A stretch of DNA of 64,000 nucleotides from Sphingobacterium mizutaii (GTDB lineage Bacteria > Bacteroidota > Bacteroidia > Sphingobacteriales > Sphingobacteriaceae). Below the pieces are notes generated by a model. The model had not been told where the DNA came from, ran no database searches, and saw only the letters and a program-made list of their open reading frames with translations. The stretch spans positions 1,426,001 to 1,490,000 of the forward strand of contig NZ_LT906468.1 of NCBI RefSeq assembly GCF_900187125.1, written 5' to 3'. Made by a program: the position numbers and the translations under genes. Below are positions 15,604-23,686 of this stretch, piece after piece (the first letter of the stretch is position 1; each line of letters begins with the position of its first letter).

Positions 15604-18131
15604 ATTGGCGCTGGATATTGTTGATGGCATGGCGGGATAGCCGTAAAAATAGATCGAGGTTATTCCTCTTTATTTCCTCCATTATTTTAGGGATTGCTGC
15701 CCTCGTGGCGATGAATTCCTTTAATGTGAATCTCAAGAAGGATATCGACTCGCAGGCCGCCGAATTGATAGGGGCGGACCTGGAGCTGGAAAGCAGAAGG
15801 GAACCTTCAGAGGAGGCCATGAAGTTTATTGACTCTTTGAAAGGTTTGAGCGAAGATTATGCGAAGGAAGAACGGTTTATGTCGATGATCCGTTTTCCTA
15901 AGGCTGATGGTTCTCGATTGGTTCAAGTACGTGCCATAGAAGGTAACTATCCATTTTATGGCAAAGTGGAGACAAGTCCAACAGACAGCTATCAGGATTT
16001 TGGTAATAAAGCCGGGGTCTATGTAGAGAATTCCCTTTTGCTGCAATTTAATGCTGCGGTTAGGGATTCCGTTCACCTTGGCAACAATAGTTATCAAATC
16101 CTAGGAAATGTTCTTTCACAACCTGGCCAAGCTGCCATTGCGGGAGCCATGGCGCCATCTGTCTTTGTGCCCATAGCACAATTAGCGAATTCTGGTTTGC
16201 AACAGAAAGGTAGCCGGATTGAATACCATTATTATTTTAAATTACCTAAAAACTTTGCGGTCGATAGGGAGGTCGAAAAACTAGACAAAAAGATCACCGA
16301 ATTGCAGTTAAGGGCATCCACTATACAAACCACTAAAGAAAACACCGGTAGGTCCTTTGCGGACATGGCGAGTTTCATGGAGTTGGTGGGATTTGTGGCT
16401 TTATTGTTAGGTTGTATTGGGGTTTCAAGTTCTGTTCAAATCTACGTTCGTGAAAAGTTATTGTCCGTTGCGGTATTGCGTTGTTTGGGTACCACAGCTA
16501 AACAGGCCTTTTATATCTTTTTGGTTCAATTTGCGGGCATTGGATTAATCGGTGGTATAATTGGAGCAATCTTGGGATCTCTGATCCAATACCTGATTCC
16601 TGTAGTCATGCAAGATGTGATCCCGGTAAGTTTAACCACTGGAGTCTCTTGGCTTGCCATAATAGAAGGAATAGGATTGGGGATAGTCATTGCAGTTTTG
16701 TTTGCCTTATTGCCTCTATTAGCGGTTCGTAATATTTCTCCTTTAAACTCCATACGGATCTCTGATAAAGAGGAAAGCATGTTTAAGGACAAGATGAGCT
16801 GGTGGGTCTATCTTTTGATCTTGGTCTTTATTACGGGATTTGCAAGGCTTCAAATGGCTGACTGGGTGCAGACATTGGTATTTGTAGCTGGAGTAGGCAT
16901 TACTTTTTTACTGCTGTATGGCGTAGCCAAGGCGTTCACCTATTTGATCAAGAAATTCTTTCCAAAAGGTTGGCCGTATTTATGGCGCCAGGGTTTGTCC
17001 AACCTTTACCGACCTAATAATCAAACCGTGATATTGATGATCTCCATCGGTTTAGGAACTGCGTTGATTTCCACCATGTTCCTGGTGCAAGATTTATTGA
17101 TTAATCGGGTGAAAATATCTTCCGAACAGAGCCAGGCGAATATGCTGATGTTTGACATTCAACCTTCGCAACGCGAATCGCTTTCGGAGATGGCGAAAGC
17201 CGAGGGTTATCCCATCTTAGAATCTGTTCCCGTTGTCACCATGCAATTGCAAAGTGTAAATGGTGTAACGCTGAAGGATGTCGTTGCAGATACCAGCCAG
17301 GAAGTTTCTTCTAGGGCCTTTCGTGGAGAGATCCGTGCTACTTATCGAGACTCACTAACAGCTTCTGAAAGGGTTACATCGGGCAAATGGGCTGGAACTG
17401 TAGGGAGTAATGATACAGCTTTGGTTTCCTTGGATCAAAATTATGCGGATAATATCAAGGTAAAGGTAGGAGATAGGTTGTCCTTTAATGTTCAAGGTTT
17501 GATCATTCCTGCAAAAGTGAGCAGTATCCGACAGGTGGACTGGAATCGGTTCCAGTCTAATTTCAGGGTTGTTTTTGCAAAGGGAAGTATTGATAAAGCC
17601 CCGCAGTTTTATCTGATGATGACCAAGGTGCCAACAGAATTGGAATCCAGTAAATTTCAACAGAAGATCGTCAATAATTATCCTAATGTTTCCGTGATCG
17701 ATATGAATGCGGTTTTGACGGTCTTGCAAGAAATCTTAGATAAAATTGCTTTCATCATTCAGTTTATGGGGGCCTTCAGTATCCTAACGGGGATCATTGT
17801 ATTGATATCTTCTGTGCGGATCAGCAAGTTCCAGCGGATTCGAGAGAATGTCCTGTTACGGACCTTGGGAGCGAGTAGAAAGCAGATCTATTTAATTACC
17901 ATTAGCGAGTATTTGTTTTTAGGCTTGCTCTCTGCATTGACTGGAATTATTATTTCGCTACTAGCGAGTTACTTATTAGCTATTTTTGTATTTGAAAGTG
18001 TATTTGTGCCGTCCATTGGTATGATCGCTTTATTGATGTTTTTGATCGTTGGCTTGACGGTTCTGATTGGTTTGATCAACAGTTTGTCAGTCATCAACCG
18101 TTCTCCGTTAGAAGCTCTGCGAAAAGAATAG
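15600..18131 (+). CDS. FtsX-like ABC permease, YbbP type
   Basis: 843 residues. Membrane helix near residues 20-40, periplasmic MacB-PCD-like domain (about 45-255), FtsX bundle one (about 255-380), helices at about 395-450, a second periplasmic domain (about 500-700) and a C-terminal FtsX bundle (about 715-835). This duplicated plan and length match YbbP. The end VINRSPLEALRKE is typical of the family. It partners the ATPase that overlaps it by 4 bp. Confidence 0.88.
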   Translation: MNWRWILLMAWRDSRKNRSRLFLFISSIILGIAALVAMNSFNVNLKKDIDSQAAELIGADLELESRREPSEEAMKFIDSLKGLSEDYAKEERFMSMIRFPKADGSRLVQVRAIEGNYPFYGKVETSPTDSYQDFGNKAGVYVENSLLLQFNAAVRDSVHLGNNSYQILGNVLSQPGQAAIAGAMAPSVFVPIAQLANSGLQQKGSRIEYHYYFKLPKNFAVDREVEKLDKKITELQLRASTIQTTKENTGRSFADMASFMELVGFVALLLGCIGVSSSVQIYVREKLLSVAVLRCLGTTAKQAFYIFLVQFAGIGLIGGIIGAILGSLIQYLIPVVMQDVIPVSLTTGVSWLAIIEGIGLGIVIAVLFALLPLLAVRNISPLNSIRISDKEESMFKDKMSWWVYLLILVFITGFARLQMADWVQTLVFVAGVGITFLLLYGVAKAFTYLIKKFFPKGWPYLWRQGLSNLYRPNNQTVILMISIGLGTALISTMFLVQDLLINRVKISSEQSQANMLMFDIQPSQRESLSEMAKAEGYPILESVPVVTMQLQSVNGVTLKDVVADTSQEVSSRAFRGEIRATYRDSLTASERVTSGKWAGTVGSNDTALVSLDQNYADNIKVKVGDRLSFNVQGLIIPAKVSSIRQVDWNRFQSNFRVVFAKGSIDKAPQFYLMMTKVPTELESSKFQQKIVNNYPNVSVIDMNAVLTVLQEILDKIAFIIQFMGAFSILTGIIVLISSVRISKFQRIRENVLLRTLGASRKQIYLITISEYLFLGLLSALTGIIISLLASYLLAIFVFESVFVPSIGMIALLMFLIVGLTVLIGLINSLSVINRSPLEALRKE

Positions 18132-18195
18132 ATTATTAATCGAAAATATTGTAACAATATGTTAATTTTATACACTAACAAATTAAAAATGGATT

Positions 18196-20460
18196 ATGAA
18201 AAAATTATTCACACTGCTGTTTGTACTTTTGAGTATGATTAGCACAAAAGCACAGGTTGCTGGTGATTGGAAAGGGGAGCTCGAGGTCCAAGGGACCAAA
18301 ATGGAGATGATCTTCCACATCAGTGATAAAGATGGAAATTTATCGGCAACAATGGATGTTCCTGCTCAAGGAGCATCGGGATTGCCTATGTCTACGGTGA
18401 AGTTCGAGAACAACAAGCTTAACTTAGCGATGGAACAAGCAGGCATAGCCTATGAAGGTGAGCTCAAGGGGGAATCCATCGAGGGGAAATTTAAGCAAGG
18501 AGGAATGGAGTTTCCTTTGAAATTGGCAAAGACCAAGATCAGCAAACCTGGAGATCCAAGTTTGGTTTCTACGGAAGCTGAATTGGCGAAATTGATCGAA
18601 CTGGGAAATGGAAATTACAAGTATAAGGTAGAGGACTATTTTGCAAAGCCTAAATCCTCAAGTTTTGCTTTGTCTCCGAATGGTAAATACATCTCCTACC
18701 GTGAAAAAGATGCCAACAATAAACGTCATGTCATGGTGAAGGAAGTTGCTACTGGTAAAGTAGTTAGGGCCATCGAAGAGAAGGATGAACTGATCCGCGG
18801 AATGGGCTGGGTAAATGATGAACGCTTGGTTTATATTATGGATCAAGGCGGGAATGAAAATTACCATTTATATGCCGTCAATATTGATGGTACGAAAAAT
18901 ATTGATCTTACACCATTTGAAGGTGTTCAGGCAGGGATCCTGAATATGCTGAAGGAACAGAAGGATATTATCATTATCCAGATGAACAAGGATAATAAGC
19001 AAGTTTTCGAACCGTACAAGGTCAATGTGCAGACGGGTGAAATGGAGAAGTTATTTACCAATACAGATCCGGAGAATGCCATCGTAGGGTACGAGTTTGA
19101 TAAAGATGGAAACTTACGGGGATATGCCAAGATGCAAAATGGCATCAATACCCAGTTTTTTTATAAACCAAATGGAAAAACTGAGTTTGAATTGTTTGGA
19201 ACCACAAACTGGTATGATACTTTTTCAATTTTGTCTTTTAACTATGCGTCCAAGAATCCAGACGAGGCTTATGTTTTGACTAATCTAGATTCAGATAAGG
19301 CAAGGATAGTCTTGTATGATCTAGGCAAGAAGAAATTGATTAAAGAAATCTATTCCAATCCGGATTATGATGCCACTATTTTAGGTCTTTCCAGGAATAG
19401 AAATTGGGAACTTGACTATGTGGGATATGAGGGAGAAAAAGTAGAAATTGAACCAAAGAGTGAGACTTTCAAGGGCATATATTCCTTATTTAAGAAAGAA
19501 TTCCCGAATTATGAATATTCCATTGTTGGTAAGACCGATAAGGAAGATCAATATTTGGTTGTTGTCCAAAGCGATAAGCTGTATGGAAAGTACTATCACT
19601 TGGATGCGGGAACCAAAAAGATCACCTTGCTTTATGATTTGATGCCGCAGTTGAAGGAAGCGGATATGTCAGAAATGCGTCCGATATCCTTTAAATCAAG
19701 GGATGGGCTGACTATGCATGGTTATATAACCTTGCCAAAAGAAGCCTTGGAAGGTAAAAAAGTTCCATTGATCGTCAATCCACATGGTGGACCACAAGGG
19801 GTTCGGGATAGCTGGGGTTTCAATCCCGAGGCACAATTGTTTGCAGCCCATGGCTTTGCAACTTTGCAGGTGAACTTCCGAGTGTCAGGAGGTTATGGTA
19901 AGGACTTTTTAAAGGCTGGTTTCAAGGAGATTGGTAGAAAAGCTATGGATGATGTGGAAGATGGAATAAAATATGTCATTGACCAAGGTTGGATAGATAA
20001 AGATAATGTGGCTATCTATGGAGGTTCTCATGGAGGTTATGCTGTTTTAAGGGGATTGACCAAAACTCCAGACTTATATAAAGCGGGGGTTGATTATGTT
20101 GGGGTCTCTAATATCTTTACCTTGATGAGTTCCATTCCTGAATATTGGAAACCTTACAAAGAGATGCTTTATCAAGTGTGGTATGATCTGGATGATCCCA
20201 AAGAGGCAGAAATTGCTAAAGAGGTTTCACCAATATTTCATGTAGATAAAATTAAGGCTCCATTATTTGTGGTTCAAGGGGCGAATGATCCGAGGGTGAA
20301 AATTGCAGAAGCGGACCAGATTGTAAAAGCTTTACGTGATAAGGGTGTTGATGTTCCTTATATGGTAAAGTATGATGAGGGCCATGGTTTCGGAAAAGAG
20401 GAAAATCAGATAGAATTCTATAAGGCCATGATGGGCTTTTTCCACAAACATTTAAATTAA
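18196..20460 (+). CDS. S9-family prolyl oligopeptidase with N-terminal lipocalin-like domain
   Basis: 754 residues. Signal peptide (ending TKAQ), then a beta-rich domain of about 95 residues (GDWKGELEVQGTKMEMIF, ending KTKISK), then the S9 beta-propeller (about 130-470) and a C-terminal alpha/beta hydrolase with GGSHGGYA nucleophile Ser, Asp in QGANDPRV and His in DEGHGF. It probably cleaves short peptides outside the cytoplasm. The N-terminal domain resembles small lipocalin-like domains that Bacteroidota place before hydrolases; it is not part of classical S9 enzymes. Monocistronic by layout. Confidence 0.88.
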   Translation: MKKLFTLLFVLLSMISTKAQVAGDWKGELEVQGTKMEMIFHISDKDGNLSATMDVPAQGASGLPMSTVKFENNKLNLAMEQAGIAYEGELKGESIEGKFKQGGMEFPLKLAKTKISKPGDPSLVSTEAELAKLIELGNGNYKYKVEDYFAKPKSSSFALSPNGKYISYREKDANNKRHVMVKEVATGKVVRAIEEKDELIRGMGWVNDERLVYIMDQGGNENYHLYAVNIDGTKNIDLTPFEGVQAGILNMLKEQKDIIIIQMNKDNKQVFEPYKVNVQTGEMEKLFTNTDPENAIVGYEFDKDGNLRGYAKMQNGINTQFFYKPNGKTEFELFGTTNWYDTFSILSFNYASKNPDEAYVLTNLDSDKARIVLYDLGKKKLIKEIYSNPDYDATILGLSRNRNWELDYVGYEGEKVEIEPKSETFKGIYSLFKKEFPNYEYSIVGKTDKEDQYLVVVQSDKLYGKYYHLDAGTKKITLLYDLMPQLKEADMSEMRPISFKSRDGLTMHGYITLPKEALEGKKVPLIVNPHGGPQGVRDSWGFNPEAQLFAAHGFATLQVNFRVSGGYGKDFLKAGFKEIGRKAMDDVEDGIKYVIDQGWIDKDNVAIYGGSHGGYAVLRGLTKTPDLYKAGVDYVGVSNIFTLMSSIPEYWKPYKEMLYQVWYDLDDPKEAEIAKEVSPIFHVDKIKAPLFVVQGANDPRVKIAEADQIVKALRDKGVDVPYMVKYDEGHGFGKEENQIEFYKAMMGFFHKHLN

Positions 20461-20481
20461 TCTGTTGTTATATATTCGTAG

Positions 20482-20503
20482 AGCTCCTAAATTTAGGAGC
20501 TTT
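20482..20503 (+). terminator. palindromic terminator candidate after the S9 peptidase
   Basis: AGCTCCTAAATTTAGGAGCT (20482-20501) is a perfect palindrome, 22 bp after the stop. The T-run is short and broken, so termination may be partial. Confidence 0.55.
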
Positions 20504-20520
20504 ACTTATTTTACTCCGTT

Positions 20521-22032
20521 ATGAAAATCCTAAACGCAGATCAGCTGAAAATTGTAGACCAGGAAACCATTCAAAATGAAGGGATCAATTCTTGGGAGCT
20601 TATGGAACGTGCATCAAGTATCGTGACTACGGCGATCATAGATGACTATTTTGATATCATTAAGGAACTTCCAATCGCCATTGTCTGCGGAAAGGGTAAT
20701 AATGGTGGGGATGGTTTAGCGATTGCTAGGCAATTGATGGATTCAGGATATGATGTGGAAGTCCGTTTGTTGAAAGCTGATCGCTATACCGCTGACAATC
20801 AGCTGAACCAGGCAAAGTTGGAAAATATCCAATATTTTGATTTGGAAGATGATTTAGATCTGCCCTTAGAAGGGTTTTTAATTGACTGTTTATTTGGTTA
20901 TGGGATGAGCTCTGCACTATCAGATGAATGGCGCGGGGTGATTGAGCAGATCAATGATTTTCAAGGGAGGATTATATCAGTCGATATGCCTTCTGGATTG
21001 ATGCTGGATGCTGTAGGCAATTTTGAGGACAATATTGTCCGTGCCAGCAAGGTGTACACCTTTCAGTTTCCGAAGTTGGCACTTTTATTACCGGAGAATT
21101 CCATTTTTGTTGGTGAATTTGAAGTTTTGGACATTGGATTGGATGAAAATTCGATCTTAAAGCAAGGTACTTCCTATCGCTATGTGGAGGCAGGGATGTT
21201 GGATATTTTATTACGCTCGAGGTCAAGATATTCGCATAAGGGAACCTTTGGCCATGTAGCTATCATTGGTGGAAGTTTGGGGAAGATGGGTGCGGTCTTG
21301 ATGGCGACAAAATCGGCCTTAAAGTCAGGATGTGGATTGGTTACTGCATATATTCCAAAGTGTGGGTACAATGTTTTGCAGATAGGTTTTCCGGAAGCCA
21401 TGGTCTTGTTGGATTCTTCGGAGGAGAAATTGGTTGACTTTCAGATCCAAGATGATTTTACGGCTTATGGAGTAGGGGTTGGGATGGGGAAAGATGAAGA
21501 AACGGTCCGCGGGTTTGGTATTTGGTTGCAGTCGCTTGCTGAAGACAGTAAACTCGTGTTGGATGCGGATGCATTAAATATAATTTCTGAAAATGAACAT
21601 TTGTTGAAATATCTTCCCAATAATAGTATTCTTACTCCGCATCCTAAGGAATTGAAACGCTTGATCGGCGAATGGGAGAATGATCTAGATAAATTGGAGA
21701 AAGCAAAGGCATTTAGTAACGAGAACCAGTTAATCCTTGTCATTAAAGGGGCAAATAGCGCAATTGTAAATCCAGCAGGTGAGGTCTATTTTAATTCGAC
21801 TGGCAATCCAGGCATGGCGACAGGTGGCATGGGGGATGTGTTGACAGGAATTATCAGCAGTTTGTTGGCACAAGGATATAATGCTTTGGATGCAGCGGTT
21901 CTGGGAGTTTATATACATGGTTCTGCGGGAGATTTTGCCAAGGATTGGGTAGGAGAGACCAGTTTGATAGCAAGCGATCTGATCGATCATTTGGCTTCTG
22001 CCTTTATGAATCTACTGAATGAAAGTGAGTAA
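20521..22032 (+). CDS. nnr: bifunctional NAD(P)H-hydrate epimerase / dehydratase
   Basis: 503 residues, the fused form. The N-terminal YjeF_N half (1-215) has CGKGNNGGDGLAIARQL, and epimerises the R and S forms of damaged NAD(P)HX. The C-terminal YjeF_C kinase-like half has KGTFGHVAIIGGSLGKMGA, NSILTPHPKELKRL and NPGMATGGMGDVLTG, and dehydrates S-NAD(P)HX using ADP or ATP. Cytoplasmic metabolite repair. It stands 60 bp after the peptidase and 72 bp before an AraC-like gene. Confidence 0.95.
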   Translation: MKILNADQLKIVDQETIQNEGINSWELMERASSIVTTAIIDDYFDIIKELPIAIVCGKGNNGGDGLAIARQLMDSGYDVEVRLLKADRYTADNQLNQAKLENIQYFDLEDDLDLPLEGFLIDCLFGYGMSSALSDEWRGVIEQINDFQGRIISVDMPSGLMLDAVGNFEDNIVRASKVYTFQFPKLALLLPENSIFVGEFEVLDIGLDENSILKQGTSYRYVEAGMLDILLRSRSRYSHKGTFGHVAIIGGSLGKMGAVLMATKSALKSGCGLVTAYIPKCGYNVLQIGFPEAMVLLDSSEEKLVDFQIQDDFTAYGVGVGMGKDEETVRGFGIWLQSLAEDSKLVLDADALNIISENEHLLKYLPNNSILTPHPKELKRLIGEWENDLDKLEKAKAFSNENQLILVIKGANSAIVNPAGEVYFNSTGNPGMATGGMGDVLTGIISSLLAQGYNALDAAVLGVYIHGSAGDFAKDWVGETSLIASDLIDHLASAFMNLLNESE

Positions 22033-22104
22033 ATATGAAATTCAGATGATAGCATTGGAGGAGGGGCTGATTTATGTCCGGTAAAATATCCTTATCTTTA
22101 TCCA

Positions 22105-22632
22105 ATGCAAATTCACATTAAAAATATGGTATGTCCGCGCTGCGTAATGGCAGTTGAACAGATCTTGAATAGATTGGATGTTCCTTTTGATGATGTGAAT
22201 ATAGGTTCCATCAACCTGAGCAGAGCCTTGACAGAGGCCGAAAGCATTCAGTTTGATCAAGAGCTGAAGATGATTGGCTTTGAGGTGCTGAAGGACCGGA
22301 AGGAAGTGTTGGTGGAGGAGATGAAAATTGCGCTTTCAGAGATGCTGAACGCAGGAGAATCGATGATAGTTAAAACTTCCAGTTTTTTATCGGAGCGATT
22401 TAATTTAGAATATTCTTATCTCAGCAGTATTTTCTCGGAAATCCAAGGGGAGAGTATCGAAAAATATTTGATCAAGCTAAAAGTAGAAAAAGTGAAGGAG
22501 TTGTTGAGTTATGATTCCACATTGGCGGAGATTGCAGCTCAACTGCAGTATAGCAGTATTGCGCATTTAAGTAATCAGTTTAAAAAGACAACAGGTCTGA
22601 GTCCTTCGGTTTATAAGAAACAGTTGGTTTAG
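22105..22632 (+). CDS. AraC-type DNA-binding protein with N-terminal CxxC domain
   Basis: 175 residues. Residues 1-65 form a small domain starting MQIHIKNMVCPRC with Cys10 and Cys13 at the place of the heavy-metal-associated CxxC loop. Residues about 75-175 form an AraC HTH pair, with IAAQLQYSSIAHLSNQFKKTTGLSPSVYKK at the end, the standard AraC second-helix signature. It may sense a metal or redox signal; the link is inference. A -7-like TATCTTTA lies four bases before the ATG. Similar proteins occur in other Bacteroidota. Confidence 0.8.
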   Translation: MQIHIKNMVCPRCVMAVEQILNRLDVPFDDVNIGSINLSRALTEAESIQFDQELKMIGFEVLKDRKEVLVEEMKIALSEMLNAGESMIVKTSSFLSERFNLEYSYLSSIFSEIQGESIEKYLIKLKVEKVKELLSYDSTLAEIAAQLQYSSIAHLSNQFKKTTGLSPSVYKKQLV

Positions 22633-22652
22633 CCTAAAAGGTATAGAACAAA

Positions 22653-22679
22653 AAAAAGCTCGCAATTTGCGAGCTTTTT
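22653..22679. terminator. bidirectional intrinsic terminator
   Basis: AAAAAGCTCGCAA (22653-22665) pairs with TTGCGAGCTTTTT (22667-22679); in practice the loop opens to about five bases. It sits between the convergent AraC-like and TPR genes and can serve both. Confidence 0.9.
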
Positions 22680-22693
22680 GTTTTGTTTAATTC

Positions 22694-23335
22694 TTATTTA
22701 AGGTTATCACGGTAAACTGTAGCTTTTTTAACTTCAGTTTGGATATCTTTACGAGAAGCATCATAAGTCAATACTTTCTCATAGTCTGTAATCGCTTTGT
22801 TGTAAGCGTCAGTTGCAGTTGCTTTATTGTAGTTAGCAGCTCCCTTAGTACCAGTCAAGATACCTAAGTCACGGTATGCAATAGCGCGGTTTTGATATAA
22901 TTTAGCGTCATTTGCATTGATAGCGATCGCTTTGGTATAGTCAGCAGTAGCTGATTTCAATAAAGCTTCACGTTCTTGGTTGCTCAATTTCAATTCTTTG
23001 TTTACTGCCATATTGTTGTTAGCTTTTGCTTTGTAGTAGTAAGCAGAAGTATTTTTGGCATCCAAAGAAATCACTTTGTTGAAGTTAGCGATAGCTTTCT
23101 TGTAATCACCGTTTTGGAATTGAGAGTAACCTAATAAATACACAACTTCAGGTTCGTTTCCAGCATTAGGTAATGCTTTTTCGAATTGAGTTGCAGCTGT
23201 TTTAAAATCACCATCCAACAATGCTTTTTCACCAGCACGTACATTTGGATCGCTGTGTTGTTTTTCTTGTGCTTGTGCACCCATCGTAGCTAATGCCAAA
23301 GCAACAGTAGCTAACCCAATCTTAATCGTCTTCAT
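22694..23335 (-). CDS. exported tetratricopeptide-repeat protein
   Basis: 213 residues from the ATG at 23335; an ATG nine codons upstream (23362) is also in frame but would put extra polar residues before the clear signal peptide MKTIKIGLATVALALATMGA. The mature part contains TPR units such as EPEVVYLLGYSQFQNGDYKKAIANFNKVI and a unit around KTSAYYYKAKANNNMAV. TPRs mediate protein contacts; a specific role is not visible. Divergent from lon. Confidence 0.85.
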   Translation of the reverse strand: MKTIKIGLATVALALATMGAQAQEKQHSDPNVRAGEKALLDGDFKTAATQFEKALPNAGNEPEVVYLLGYSQFQNGDYKKAIANFNKVISLDAKNTSAYYYKAKANNNMAVNKELKLSNQEREALLKSATADYTKAIAINANDAKLYQNRAIAYRDLGILTGTKGAANYNKATATDAYNKAITDYEKVLTYDASRKDIQTEVKKATVYRDNLK

Positions 23336-23593
23336 CTGTGTATTCAAGTTATTTAATTTCATGTCTGAATTTTTATGTTGTTTTCCCTGTAAATTTTCAC
23401 ACTCCTACTAATAGAGTAAAAATCTGTTAAATAGTTTAACGTCGCAATCAATAGTTATAAACATTTCCACATTTTGTATATTGCCTCTAATTATTTCAGA
23501 AATCTATACACAAAGGTGACAAAGAATGTGCTGATTACTGACGATTTAACAGATACCAAACAATAATAGCATAAAATGTACCAAAATTCGGAC

Positions 23594-23610
23594 TTGGCAC
23601 TTTGCTTGCA
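23594..23610 (+). promoter_or_regulatory. sigma54-type promoter of lon
   Basis: TTGGCACTTTGCTTGCA matches the sigma54 consensus TGGCAC-N5-TTGCA, with GG at 23596-23597 and GC at 23608-23609 separated by exactly ten bases. The start would fall near 23621, leaving about 66 bases before the lon ATG. It is intergenic and on the lon strand. Activator sites were not recognised. Confidence 0.65.
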
Positions 23611-23686
23611 CTATATGAGTTCATTAATTTTAAAATAAAAAATAGCTGATCGTCTGACAAGATGTCGGCAAGCTGGACATGTACAT

